From assembly GCF_001625215.2 (NCBI RefSeq), contig NC_030385.2, positions 33,753,598 to 33,817,597 of the forward strand: 64,000 nt of DNA, in the 5' to 3' direction. The position numbers and the translations under genes are program-made. The DNA is from Daucus carota subsp. sativus (lineage: Eukaryota > Streptophyta > Magnoliopsida > Apiales > Apiaceae). The notes below the pieces were generated by a model, which made no database searches, was not told where the DNA came from, and saw only the letters and a program-made list of their open reading frames with translations. Shown here one piece after another: positions 35,802-51,352 of this stretch. The stretch's first letter is position 1; each line of letters opens with the position of its first letter.

Positions 35802-38292
35802 TTACTGGGTATTCGGGCTCATGCTTCTGAAATCTTTACTGGAACTGCTACCATCAGACAACATAGGTGATGCTTCAGCAGTAAAAGAAGTCTCCCCTTT
35901 TAGATAAGACACTACCTACAATCAACATATTGCAGATGTCATGAATAAAACTAGGATTGTGCCCGCTGCCCCGGACTCTTGACGTTCTATTATAATAAAG
36001 CACAGTTGAATATGCAACCGAATGAAAGTAGAATAGCTGATTGTCAGAATTTAACCAACCTTGCTCGCGGAGGGTCTGGATGTGTGCCTGGCCTTGATGC
36101 ATTGTGTCGCGACGTACATTACCCTCAGCATACCAAACATGTCTGGATACTCTTCTTCATCCAACATCTCATAGTATGCATGACTCGACAGTAACGGCTG
36201 AGCCTGTGAACATCTCACAGAAACAGAACAATGTTTCAGTTTCACAAAACTAGAGATTGATTCAGGTTCCAGCTCCAGAAATATTCGTTTATTTGAAAAA
36301 TACAAATAGTGTCTGTACTGAAGGCTGCAAGAAAATATTATACACTAACCCATTTGATCAAGACATTGTTATCTCGTGGGATTGATTTTTTGCAGAACAG
36401 CCTCAAGATTAAGATTCCAAAGGAAAGAATGTCTGTCTTGATTATTTTCAGCATTTCCGGATCTAATTGATGCCTGTGCAAGCAGCTAAATTGCAAGATT
36501 AATGAAATCGCTACAGAATGTATGCAATAATCTTGCATTGAATGTTACTTTCATATAAAAGACTTTAAGACAGTGTGCATTAGAGTGGATCAGATGTAAA
36601 TGATCTCTTGTTTTTTAATTGTTCAATGCAAACCTGTGGTAAAATGGTGATGATGAGTGCTCTTGTGGCAGCCATCTCGCGTGGCCAAAACCAGTGATCT
36701 GTAAGAACATTAATGAGGTATGAATTATGGAGTAATGTTAACCTCTAGTCCTCTACAAATAGCATACATATGCCAAATTTTACCTGTGGCTGTAAATCAT
36801 ATCTCAGATATATATTTGACATCTTCAGGTCACCATGAGCTACCGGACCTTGAGGACACTCTTCATGCATGTAATTAAGGCCTTGACTAATGCCGATAGC
36901 TATATTCAGTTTATCATGAAATGTCAACTGCCATGGTTTCCCTCCTGACCCTGCATCCATACAAAAAAATTCAGCAATTAATCAGTACTATAAGTCGAGG
37001 ATTGAAATTGCTCATATTCGTCTGAAACCAAGAGTACGATAACCACTCACCATACAGGAATCTTTCCAGAGTCCCTTTGGTAGTAAAGGGGAAAGCCAGA
37101 GATATGGCATTTGCTGTCTGGTGGTACCCAATCAACCCGAAAATATTTTTATGATGCATAGACACCGCCACCAGTTTTTCAGCTTCAAGGATGCTACTTA
37201 ACTTACTGCTAAATGTTTTCACTAAAACTTCAGATCTATGAATGGGTATATGACCTCTGAACATCTGGAAATTTTCATTCTGATCTTTATTAGTAATATC
37301 CTTAAAGTCACTTGTAACATCCGCAATCAATTCCCAAGAACTTAATTCTAATGAATATCCCAGTGCATCATTAGCCTCAATAATTTCTCTGGAGGTGGCC
37401 CCATCAAGTCCTCTACGCGGACAGCTTTCAGCAGCTGCCCGTGTCAGATTTTCACCTTGTGTGCTTGTACTTGCTTGATCAGATGATAATTTGAAAGGTT
37501 GGTCAAAAATAAGTTGGGGCAATGTATGATAAATATGTGGTTCTCCAGTCAATTCAGGCTTTGGAGGCAAACAATTGTGTAACACAGGTTCTTCAGTATC
37601 ACTTACCAACACTAAAGACATCAATGTGATACAATTGATTTCATTCAGCTGGAAGCCGTTTTCATCTGCAAAACACCTGCGACGACAAAAACAAAGACAA
37701 GCCTTGAGTTTTCTGAGGATTTTTTATTTACTAATCCATAAAAAAAAAAGATATTTAGCTGATAAGAAAGAGACCGGTCCATGACTATCCATTTAGCTCG
37801 AGCACAGTCTGCCTCGTTGATAATTATAGACTTTGGTTGGTGATCAACAGCAATCTTCAACATAAATTTTACCTGAACAGGGTGTCAATAGACTCGATGA
37901 ATATTTCAGAGTTCCCTGTTAAAATACCAGTCACGAAAAATAGGACTTACACCATTAGTTTTGCATTCCTCATGAAACGGCTTAAAAATATCAATAAGCG
38001 TCTGCGTTTTTGTATTGATTTCTGTTTGCAACTTGAGGTGATCAACAGCCGGTGGCTTGCCACTTTTATGATCCCTTAAAAGACAACAATTACCACCAGT
38101 ATCTGGAGATGAAGCTGGTTCTCCTAAATTAAAAACCACGAGAACGAGAACTTCATCTTTTTCTACTAAACCTGCATCATGCAACGCCCATAACAGAGGT
38201 GCATATCCTCCACTCTTCCCTTTCGACACTTTAAAACCATCTAGAACCACCATTACTGTTTTGGCACCATTTCTCAACTTCTGGTGCATCAT
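35802..38292 (-). CDS. Universal stress protein-protein kinase fusion (probable pseudokinase), eight exons
   Basis: Exons, 5' to 3': 37951-38292, 37775-37872, 37051-37676, 36784-36950, 36634-36698, 36350-36473 (or from 36485), 36060-36203, 35802-35915. Phases agree and give 559 residues (563 with the longer exon 6). Residues 1-170 resemble the nucleotide-binding USP fold of plant cytoplasmic kinases (VMVVLDG near the start, WIVMDR near 145). A linker is followed by a kinase domain from about 255. VLVKTF keeps the ATP-anchoring Lys, and the catalytic loop reads HGDLKMSN (394-401), keeping the Asp. The DFG motif is ITGFGHA (GFG at 414-416), so the Mg-binding Asp is lost, and I see no Gly-rich loop. 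It is probably a non-catalytic signalling scaffold. The C-lobe has DILSFGILILRL and RPSASKV. No signal peptide or membrane segment. Confidence 0.85.
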
Positions 38293-38941
38293 TTTCTAGA
38301 GTTGTACCGCGTAAAGGCTGACCACTTTGCGGCCATTAGCTTATAAACTACTTGTCTTGTTTCTTGTTTCTCCCACAATTTGAACTCTTCACTTTGCTTT
38401 CTCAGCATCTGGTTTTGTCTTGTTTAGCTTTCATGGTCTTTTGCAAATCGTCAATTTTAAGAAAGTTAAAAAGATATCTTAGGATTCTACGACATCCTTA
38501 AGTAGAGCAAAGGTCCGTTCAGCTATTCTTCTGAACACCGCATTATCCATTAAAATGATACCGCGACAAAACCTTGTTTAGTTTGTGATTCTTGTCGAGT
38601 TACAATCATTTGATTTACAATGCCGACGAAAGCAGGATTACTTCGTGATATATGTACAATTTTTCTTGTGGAAATGCATCAATGTTTGCACCTACCGACT
38701 AATAATGATTTATAAAAGTCGCGCAAAAAGACAGATAACAAAAAAGACTGATGGTAATTTTATTAGCAAGTCTGTCAATAACAGAAAAAGATTGATGCAT
38801 AGGTTTTTCATCTTGAACAGATGTTATGTTTACACAAGAGAAAAAACCTCCGACAACGGTGCTTCCTAGTGCAACTGAAAAGCACACTTTCGTCGGCCAG
38901 TGTCTAGATCATATAAACATAACACAATCACAGATGAATAT
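38293..38941. other. Intergenic, nothing recognised
   Basis: Promoter side of the USP-kinase gene and 3' side of the polygalacturonase gene. No additional gene or repeat. Confidence 0.5.
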
Positions 38942-40624
38942 TTATCGTGCTGGACAAGCAGGGGGGTTCATTATGCCGCTGACAGTTGGCTTGACGTTTT
39001 GACAAGCGGATTGAACAGGCAAGCTGTCTTGACTAGGAGCCCCTGCATATGAGAGATCAATGTCCACCAACTCGACACCTTCACACGGGAATGTACTACT
39101 GCAGTTGAGAGTGACTGCGACGTTTGTCAGAGAAGTACCCCTAATGTTCCTGAAGTGAATGTCGGAAAGCTTGACATTTGATCCCTGTTGCAGGTTCATT
39201 GAGTCATAGTTTTGGTCTATAATGATGGGGTTGTGAACACCGTTCATCACTAAATCATCAAAAATAATGCCAGAGGCGCTTAGCGAAGGTGACTGGCGAT
39301 AGCTCTTGATCCTGGCTCCGTTTGTTGTATTTGTCAGTGTACAATTAGTGACAGTAACTCCTCTCAAATCGGTCTCATCTTGCCATTTGCCGAGGCTTCC
39401 AACACTTAACACAGAAACAATAGCATTTTTAAGTGACTAAAGGTATATAAAATACTCCATAAGAGTAGTGCTAGGTGTACAAAATTGGGTACATAAAATT
39501 TGTACATAATGATGCGGAAATTGATGTGGTGGATTTTAATCGGGGTTGTTGATGTAAATACAGACAACTCATTCCTACAAAATTATACGGTGCCTCAGGC
39601 ATTACCTAAGTCCATGTCCGGGGCCGCATACAATTCTTGCGACGGTAACGTTGGTGTTCCCGGCACCAATAGAAACACAATCATCGCCGGTTCCAATTGT
39701 CGAATCCAGAACATTTACATTTTCTGAACGACTTACATGGACGCCATCGGTGTTTGGGCTATCTCCTGGTGCGGTGATCGTCACATTTTGAACCGTAACG
39801 TTGACACTTTGAAGCACCTTGATGTGGAAGCCTTTGCTGTTTACTGAGGCGAAGTTCTGCGCCACTGAGTTGTTTGAAGCGAAAAACACAAGCGACTAGC
39901 CACACAAAACATATCCACATAAATAATCTGAAATTTTTAACGAGATGATGAGAAATTGAAGTTAATTATTTCTTACATCAGGAAGCCGGACACCACCACC
40001 AAAGCTATCATCCTTGAGTTTCCATGTCGATGCACCTAGTCCGTCAAGAGTCCCGGGGCCAGTAACGATGACATTGTTCACGTGCTCAATGGTGATCCAC
40101 TGATTTTGAGAGTACATGCTCACATCTTCACTCCCTAACATGGTTCCTTGAACCTCGAAGGTTATTGGCGCTGCTGTGCATGGTCCTGTGAATATAATTT
40201 CCCCTGTCTTAAAAGTTCCCGCCGGGACAACAACTCTTGCTGGTCCGTTTGAGTTGCATGCATCCTTCCATGCTTTTTGAAACGACTGCAAGCACGTAAA
40301 TAATCACGATCACAATATTTATTGCAGGCAATTGTTAAAATAAATTTACTGATATGCAAGAAAATCTCATGAATATAACAATTATGCATGTTGTTGGCAT
40401 TCATGTACCATTGAGCTATCGGATTTTCCATCAGGTTTTGCCCCGTAGTTGGTGATAACAAAAACAGCTTCGCCTCCTGGTGCAACAGGCGCACCAGCAA
40501 GGCCTAATTTTACCGGCAGGTGATCTTTAAAATGATGGAATGGTTTAGCTTCAACTACAATTGAAGAGATAGCTAGAGCTATCAACAATGTAGTTGTGAG
40601 CTTAAATTCCCTGGTTCGAGCCAT
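38942..40624 (-). CDS. Polygalacturonase (GH28), four exons, complete
   Basis: Secreted enzyme that hydrolyses alpha-1,4 links in homogalacturonan. Exons 40409-40624, 39977-40285, 39606-39895 and 38942-39404 join in phase to 425 residues, normal for the family. A signal peptide (residues 1-26, hydrophobic TTTLLIALAISSIVV) precedes the mature protein, which begins with FVITNYGAKPDGKSDS. All four GH28 signatures are intact: NTDG (223-226), GDDC (245-248), GPGHG (266-270) and RIK (303-305). The compact four-exon layout and lack of a long N-terminal propeptide resemble the pollen-type exo-polygalacturonase clade. The exo mode of action is inference. Not truncated. Confidence 0.93.
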
Positions 40625-42384
40625 CTTAGCCGCCTGCCTGGGCTAGGCGCAGTTATCTCCAGCAAGGGGCAAATTTCTTTTCTGTTGCACGTCATTGCAG
40701 AAGCCTTTTAAAGGGGATAATGAAGCTAATTAATTTGAGCAAGTAGCTTATCCATTAATTTAGGAAAATTAAGGTGTGGCTGTCATTGACAATTATTCGT
40801 TTCCGCTCAATTTAGCAAAATCATAATATGCACAAAACTATTTTGGCTGACATCCACATAACCTTAAGGTGGCAAGCTAAGACTCTTATATGGCTTAATA
40901 TAAGAACCAGACTTTTTAGAGATGAGTGCATATTCTACAAAAACGCCTGAATTGAACCATTCGTTCGGTTCCCTTCAGTTCAGTAAAAGATGGTGAACTA
41001 CTTAGTAAGGCGACAATAAAACTGAAACCGAAGGAAAGTGATACTATCCTAAATAAAATCAAAATCGAAACCGAAAAATTGAACCACTTGTTCAGTCCGT
41101 CCATTTCCGGTATGAAATATCCCACCCGAAAAGCTAATTCATGTTCAACATTCGGTGATTTCATATCTAGTACTGAAAAGCTTCAGATAAGGCTCTGATG
41201 GTTAGTAAAAGTTCTTGCAAGCTTATTTCGGAGCTTGAAATAATGATGCAAGCATAGGTCATGATTTACATGAATATGCTACCACTGAAATATGTTTATG
41301 GATTCATGCTCAACTTGAGTCCCTCTGCTTGTTTTGCACGAGATGAATGTCAGGATGCTAAACTCTTCATGATTTAGGGAACTCATTTAGTTTAGTATTG
41401 AACTTGACCATAAATTAACTAGACACAAGTCACGTTCGACTTTCGTGATGAGTTACCAGATCTCCAACTTTATGTGTATCATACTATCATGGCAAGATAT
41501 CGAGCTTGTTTCGCGGCCCTGTAAGTTTGAGACTTAAATTTATTTTTTATTTTTAATTAAATTGAAAATAATCGAAAGTTTAATAAACGAAGAAAGTTGA
41601 TAAGAGGTCCAGTAATATCCTTCTTGGACATCTTATAAAAGAGTTCCCCTTTTATGCACAAACGGGTGCAAGAAAAAACCGAAAATCGACCTCCTGCAAA
41701 AAAGAAGCAGGGCTTGAATGCAGCAAAACAGGCACATAGATATCGTATCTACTTCGACCCACCTGAAATATTCATTTGCTGTACCTCCTTTTCATGTTCA
41801 ACGGTCAAACAACCTAGTTCCCCAACGGTAGCCTAATAGTAGCAAGCAGTACCAAACAATCATTCGTATCTTACATCTTTTACACTTTGAGTGCCGTATA
41901 AATTAAAAAGATGTTTTCTCGGTTTTAAGTCAGACGTTTAAAGCTGTTTCTGACTTTAAGCTGAAAAAATTTTCTGTACTCGGCGACTCCAAGTGCAAGT
42001 GATAGGAGATGAGCCAATTGTATTGCAGTAAAGAAAGACATATCATTTGCTTGGAATTTCTTGTTAAAACAACCAGATTCGACTGTTTTAGTCACAAAAG
42101 TCACAGTTACACAGCTCCATCCGATTCACACACAAACAGAATACACTAATACACAGCTAATAATCTATGCATTTCTCTGTATAACTAGATTCACAAGGCA
42201 ATGTGTATGCATCACCTTGACAAATGCACCCCTAGGTTCTAAGCTCGAGCCTTTTTTTAACCCTTCTCTTGCCCCAACATTAATAACAATACTTCTAATG
42301 TTACAACTACTTGAGATGAAATAAATTATGTAAATGATCACTTTAAATAAACCAGCTTCTTTGAATTAGCTGAGAGGGCTCATA
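40625..42384. other. Intergenic, nothing firmly recognised
   Basis: Contains the polygalacturonase upstream region, with a TTTAAAAG about 80 bp before the ATG as possible TATA, and the endo-glucanase 3' UTR. 40910-41160 has GAACCG/CGGTTC-type words like a decayed MITE but no defined ends. Confidence 0.4.
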
Positions 42385-45082
<2,698 letters not shown>

Positions 45083-45088
45083 TCAATG

Positions 45089-45096
45089 TATTTATA
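45089..45096 (-). promoter_or_regulatory. TATA box of the GH9 gene
   Basis: TATAAATA on the minus strand, 58 bp upstream of the ATG, inside TATATAAATAC. Spacing fits a very short 5' UTR. Confidence 0.6.
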
Positions 45097-45539
45097 TACC
45101 AAAAAGCTGCTACTGAACTTCCTGCTTTGTTAACATTTTAATTATTGTGCCCACTACCCATACCCATATGCTCTGAGTTTAATTTATTAGTGGTATTGTA
45201 TATAAAAACTTTATATTTAAATTATAAATTTGATATGATTATTAAGTGGCTGGTTTTTTTAAAATGTTATGATGTTAAGAAAAAAGATTTATTATCAGAA
45301 CTACTATATGAGTAAAGTACATTTTGTGTACTTACATTTTTAGCTTTCAATTTTTTATTTTTTTTTGTCTAACACATCACTCAATTCTTGAATATAAATA
45401 TATATTTTGGGTTTATAATAAATTATGAAATGTTAGAATAACAGTGGAAATACCTTTTATAAGGATGATTCGTCATCCGTTATATTTTAACAATTTTAAG
45501 AGATATTGTTTATCATGTCCTAAATTATAATTTAAATTA

Positions 45540-46219
45540 GAGTTAATTACAAATTGCACCCCTTAGTTTCGCTTATTAGCAAGATGAGTTCAATAGTTTA
45601 ACATTAGACACTACACGTCCTTTTATTTTGTTTGAAAAATCACTTTGCACCCTTTCCGTTAATTTTAACCGTTACCGTTAACTTTTGCAGGGGCATTTTG
45701 GGAAATTTTATTATATTTAATTAAAATCAGACCTTCATTTAAATGTTCTGACCATCTAAACGATATTTTTCAGAAAAACTTAAAGAACAAAAATTATAGA
45801 GAATAAAAAGATCTTTTTAGAACTATAAGGTTCAAAATTATCGTAATTATTGTTATAATTATTTTTAAAAAATCGAAAATTAGCAATCTTGTAAAAACGA
45901 ACAATCGTTTTTAAATAATTATATAAATTTTGAACCTTATTGTTCTAAGAAGATCTTTTTATTCTCTACAACTTTCGCTCTTTAAGTTTTTCCGAAAAAT
46001 ATCGTTTAGATGGTCAGAAAATTTAAATAAAAATCTGATTTTTAATTAAATATAATAAATTTATCAAAATGCCCATGCAAAAGTTAACGGTAATGATTAG
46101 AATTAATAGAGAGAGGGTATTGCGCGGTTAAAAGTAAGAGGATGCAAAGTGTTTATTCCAAAACTATCAGGTGCAATGTGCAATAAGTTTAAACCAAATG
46201 TGTCACATGCAGTTAACTC
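45540..46219. mobile_element. Long-TIR foldback Mutator-like element, copy A
   Basis: 680 bp, almost entirely an inverted repeat: the left half (CTTTGCACCC, AACCGTTACCGTTAACTTTTGC, TCTGACCATCTAAACGATATTTTTC) returns as its complement in the right half around a centre near 45880. Ends GAGTTAATTAC and ...GTTAACTC. A perfect 9-bp target duplication TTTAAATTA lies at 45531-45539 and 46220-46228. Non-coding. Same terminal sequence as the element at 60504. Confidence 0.88.
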
Positions 46220-46228
46220 TTTAAATTA

Positions 46229-46549
46229 TTTGATGAAAGAAGCTAATCAAACAATGTCCTAATGTCTTATATGACAATCTCTTCAAGCCTTAAATTTCAA
46301 GATCTCTCTCTTTACACTATCTTATATTATATAATAAATTCTTATTACACACTCTCTCTCCCTATTTGTTATTATATTTTAATGATGAAAGAGAATTTTT
46401 AATAATAACACATTAAATGAATAATGTGTAAGGTGTATTGTTGAAATTGAATTTAATTAGTTAAATATATCCTAAATGAATAGGATATAGTATTTTAAAT
46501 TATATTTGAGATTTGAACTAGAACCCAATTGAACTTGCTCTAATCATTA
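46229..46549. other. Intergenic, nothing recognised
   Basis: AT-rich spacer between copy A of the foldback family and a Stowaway. Confidence 0.4.
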
Positions 46550-46776
46550 CTCCCTCCGTTCCACTAGGTTCTTTACATTACTCTTTGACACGCATTTTTA
46601 GGTTCCTATAAAGTATACTTACATTATATATATCTTTTTGAAAAATTCTCAAAAAAAGTTTAACGTTTAAACTTTTATTCGAAAAAGATTTTTTTTTTAA
46701 AAATACGTTATAAAACTATACTTTATGAGAGTCTCAAAATGCGTGCAAACAGTGTACGTAAACATCCTGGCGGATT
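46550..46776. mobile_element. Stowaway MITE with decayed right end
   Basis: Starts CTCCCTCCGTTCCACTAGGT. The body matches the element at 52382 (AGGTTCTTTACATTA, GAGTCTCAAAAT, GTAAAC). The right TIR is lost and runs into a tandem GATTGTTCTGTTCACCACAA duplication (about 46773-46811). Confidence 0.7.
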
Positions 46777-46811
46777 GTTCTGTTCACCACAAGATTGTTC
46801 TGTTCACCACA

Positions 46812-49113
46812 ATGTATTGAAAAATCCGATTTATAACTAACAAAATTAAGGAAAAGAGTTCCACATTTTCAATATGGGATTACGATATAACAAAAAGAAC
46901 CTATTTTCAAATAATCATGCACCCGTATTTTCATTCTCGATTCTAAATATCTAAAATAAAACAAATCACGGAAGACGATAGAAACAAGTGAAGATGCATG
47001 TATAGCCAAGCGTGATCGGCAGAGCATGCTCTGCAAAATCTTACTTTTGTGTTTACAAATTTGAAATAATAAACAACTCAAATTTCCCGATTTATCCATT
47101 GAGAAAAATAAAATAAAAAGGGATATACAACTCAAACTCTCAATTCTCAAAGTATTTGTCGATAGATATTCAAAGAGAAATAATATTTCCAAAAACAAAT
47201 CTTTTATTTTCAAAGCTGAAAAAATATGAAAAGACGAAATTATCTCTCACGTCGTTTTTTCTTTTACTGTTATTGTGTATGCACGAGTCAGTTTTATGTT
47301 TTCATGTTTTATTTAGTCTGGATATTAAAAATCAACTCTATATATAACATTTCTCATATTCAAAATGACCAAGCCACCACCATGGTTCTGTCGATTTTTC
47401 TTTCAAATCGTACTAGGATGTTGTTCTTTGCTTGCAATTTCCAAGAAAATGTCTCTAATATCATTTTTAGATGACATGATCTTGACTTGCTATTTTATAA
47501 TATAAAGTACAAGATCACATAACATTTGTCCTCTTTTCCTTCTTAAAACGATGATATTTCAAACTCTTAAACTATTGTGAATGTAACGTTTTACTCTTAT
47601 AACATCATGTCGTGTTACGTTTTATCGTGTCACATAAAACGTAACATGGTTTAAATTTTTTCTTCCAAAAATCAAAATCTCATATTATCCGATGTTAATA
47701 AATAGTATTTTGAGTCATTTCTGTCAACTCTTTATTTTGGCCATTACTTGTGAGTTCTGTATTATTTTTTCATTCATATTTTTTGTTTGACAATTTTGAT
47801 TTATACGCCTTACAAAATAAATATCTGTTCTAATATTTCTCGTGATGAGCAAGAGTCGTATTTCTCGTGATGAGCGAGAGTCGAATCGGTTGTCCCGAAA
47901 AAACAAAGAATAAATTCAGGACTCGAAGGACCCGAAAATTGAAAATTAATATTTAATATGATACATCATGCATTTGCTTCAGAAAAACTCAAAATATACA
48001 AAATTTTGACATCGATCATCTCATAAAATATGCGTTTCGCTCATACTCTGATCAAATCTTGATCCGGACAAGAACAAGAAGATTGACTCAAAGTAAAAAA
48101 GATATAAAATGAAGCGAGGACAGGAAAATGGAGCTCAAAAGGTCCAAGAAGATGGAAATGGCAGCAAGGTGTCGGCTAAAGGCAATGAAAATGAACATGG
48201 CTACATGGGGCTCGATGAGTTGAGTTGAGTTGATTGTTGAATGTGGATAATATTGAGTTTAATAAGTCGCAAAAGGACTAAATGAGGGCCATAATGCCAT
48301 ATGCTTGTGCATGTGCTGGAATCGGACACTTGTAAAACCATCACTAAATCCATCTCATTTCGCATAAGCGATCGTTCTTGATTTTATTAAACCCTTTTCC
48401 TACATAATTCCAATATATCCCATCCTATAAAATGTGCTATAGTATAGGTAAGATGTCTTATTCGTGATGGGTAAAATGATTTTTCTGAATTATATTATTT
48501 TTATTTGTCATCAAGGGAAAATGATACAGTATTAATCTTGCATCTAAATGTCTCTCTGCTCTTCCAACAATAAAATCATCCATTTAATCCACAACCCTTG
48601 CGATCTTAAAATCATAAGTTCCATAACATATACGTCCTTGTGTCTATAATGATTTTTGATAATTATGATGATCTAAAATTTAAAACTTGTAGAATCACAA
48701 AATTTTGACGATAATGATTGTCTTAAGTTGATAGAGAACTTTGCAAGACGTAGAACAGTACTAAACACAAAGAAGAACACATTTGACAATCAGAAGTTGG
48801 GTTTTTTAAAATTAAAATTGGGTTGCTTTTTTTCTAACTCGTTTTTGAAAAAAGCGGAAGTATTTATGAACTTGAAAATTGCGGAAGTTGATTTTCCATT
48901 TTCTTTTGTTATAAATTCTACTTCTTTGTAATCGTCTTCTTTAACAACACTATCAAACATATAAAAACACTTAAATATAATAAATTATATATCAACTATC
49001 AGTTACATCATCCAAACACACATTCTGATAAATTATAAATCATCGTAAATTTATCATTTATTATAATTTAAGTAATAAATAATTTATTTTAAATTCAGTC
49101 AAACTTCTAATAA
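46812..49113. other. Gene-poor intergenic region
   Basis: No gene found. A 25-bp tandem pair built on ATTTCTCGTGATGAGC is at about 47834-47883. The 48700-48930 stretch has a 67-codon frame without recognisable features. Confidence 0.4.
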
Positions 49114-49517
49114 TCTATACTATATTATAATAAGCCAACATAGGTATAATTTGTATTCGTACAAAATTTTGGTTTGGTCATCTCTTTTGTAACTACAAGT
49201 CTGTCACATGTAAACTTCTCTTACTCTTATAATATTAAAGAGTTTTATACCGTTTAAATTACAAACACTTGAGATTTAGTACAAGATAAAAACTCCACCA
49301 TTATTCTTTTAAATATAATTTATATACAATATTATAATAAATCGACATTGATATAATTTGTAGCCGTCCAAAATATATAATCAGTTGGTAAATATAATCG
49401 GGTTAAAATCCAATTCATCAATTCTAAAATACTATTAAGATGATGTTAAAATTTAAATTATAATTAATAAATTACGAATTTTATATCCGCCCGTGCTTCG
49501 CACGGATTAAAGGCTAG
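49114..49517 (+). mobile_element. Non-autonomous Helitron
   Basis: The 5' end TCTATACTATATTATAATAAG is the standard plant Helitron start (20 of these bases are conserved). The 3' end has hairpin CCGTGC-TTC-GCACGG (49491-49505) 12 nt before CTAG. The host flanks are A at left and T at right, as in insertion between A and T with no target duplication. The 5' terminal phrase ATATTATAATAA...TATAATTTGTA is repeated at about 49327-49365. 404 bp, non-coding. Confidence 0.88.
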
Positions 49518-50222
49518 TAATTTAACAAACAAAAAAAGTGTAACATGACGGATCGGGCAGAGGCTCGCGAGTTTAAACATTCATTATTCGGAAATATAAA
49601 AAAATAGTAGCAAAATGAACATGTTATATACATGCAACCCTAAAAAAAATATAAGATCTTATATTTGAACATGTTGATATTATTTTTTTTCCGATAAGAT
49701 ATAGATTAAATTATACCTATTTGTAAGGTACAAGCGAATATTTAAATATCAGTAGTTATGTAACCATGTTGATAAAAACTTATTCGTATCGATGCGCTCC
49801 CATTGTTATGGAGTGGTAATGCTTCACGATTGGCCGATTGACTGCTTTATAACCATTTTAATAATACTTCTATTGACTGCTCTACTTGCCCATATTATGA
49901 CATTGACCACTTCATAATCAGACTAATCCTTAAGAATTAGGGTGTAAACATTAGACTAATGGGGCGAGTCAGTAGGTTTTGGTCTAAATGCAGTAAGTTT
50001 GGTCAAAAAGTTAAGGAACCCGAAGCTAAATTACTGATAAGTATAATTTGATAACTTCGAGATGCTCGTTTATCCGATATGCGAGACTCGGAGTCGAACT
50101 AAGCTGTCCTAAAATTTGATTCATGCATAGTGAAATTTACCATCGGCCGAAGCCACTCATATCTCTTTCACACTAAAATGTGACAAGGTTACTAGCTATA
50201 ATCATCTTTCGATTTGAATATA
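49518..50222. other. Intergenic, nothing recognised
   Basis: AT-rich, no gene or element ends recognised. Confidence 0.4.
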
Positions 50223-50482
50223 CTCCCTCCGTCCCCTTTTACATGTCCCCGTTTGACTTTAGACTAGTCAAATTGACTATATTTTGACTGAAATTTTACA
50301 TATATCATATAATTCAAAAAATAATAAAAATTATATCATTAGAAAGTATATTTAGTGTATTTTAATATGCAACTTTCAGATTTCGAATATAATGAAGAGA
50401 TAATTTGTAATGTTTAGTCAAAATTTGGTTAATTTGACTGATCAAAAGTCAAATGGGGACATGTAAAAGGGGACGGAGGGAG
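50223..50482. mobile_element. Stowaway MITE with long TIR
   Basis: 260 bp. The terminal repeats CTCCCTCCGTCCCCTTTTAC and complement are almost perfect and extend inward through ACATGTCCCC and TTTGAC. TA flanks on both sides. Good preservation suggests a relatively recent insertion. Confidence 0.9.
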
Positions 50483-51104
50483 TAATTTATTTATCTTTAT
50501 TTATGTATTAATGCTAATAATGCTGTATTACAATACATAATATTAATATTAATTGAATTAATATTTGAATACAAAGTGAAATGAAAAAAACAAGGCACGA
50601 GGATAATGATCGGAAGAAATACAGTAGTATTACCCAGTTCAGACAACAGTAAAATTAAACAAATATTGTGAGGATAAGATCCAGGCTCCCATCATCTGCA
50701 ATATCTACAAAAAGGTTGCAGTGCTTTGACTACTTATTGTGGTGCTTTATTGAATTATTGGCAAGGGTTAATTGATACTTTAATCTTCTTATACACTGGC
50801 ATAAAACAGATTAAACGGTCAAAGTATGAAGATAATATTACAGTTAAAAAAAGTTTGGTTATAAAGTACTACTCGTAGTTGTGTTTGGTCGAGAGAAAAC
50901 CTTAAAAAAGTTACATACACAATAAGGGTTTACAACAAACGAAATAGCAATAATACCACGTTACGATGATCTTTGATTATATTATAACATAGACCGAAAA
51001 ATTAAGATGTTTTAGTTAAATTTAAATTAAATTTGTCTTTTTTGAAAAGAATTTATTTCGACAATGAAAAAGAGACCAAGAGGGTTTTTTTATATTGTTA
51101 ATGT
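50483..51104. other. Intergenic, nothing recognised
   Basis: AT-rich, no gene. Confidence 0.4.
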
Positions 51105-51352
51105 GGCAGTTTTGGTGAACTTAAAATAAGTGTTTCCTGCTTAAAATAAATAAGTGGAGTATAAGTTAAAAGCAATTTAAGACTTATAAAAGTGATAGAA
51201 GTGTTTGGTAAATAAGTAGAAGTCCAGAAACAAAAGCTAGCATTCTTAACTTTTTACAAGTGCTTCTTAACTTTTTACACAAACGGTACAAAATAAGTGT
51301 TTCTAACTTATAAGTCCAGAAGTCGGCTTTTAAGCTGTTGCCAAACAGTCCC
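51105..51352. mobile_element. Probable MITE (TGTTTGGG type), copy 2
   Basis: Left end GGCAGTTTTGGTGAACTTA, right end GCTGTTGCCAAACAGTCCC. The interior GTGTTTGGTAAATAAGTAGA is shared with the element at 34771. Both ends contain inverted AAATAAGTG/CACTTATTT-like words. Borders approximate. Confidence 0.5.

Noticed and set aside
39500-39727. Plus-strand frame over the polygalacturonase intron and exon 3
   Set aside because: Antisense to the GDDC/GHG exon. Not a gene.
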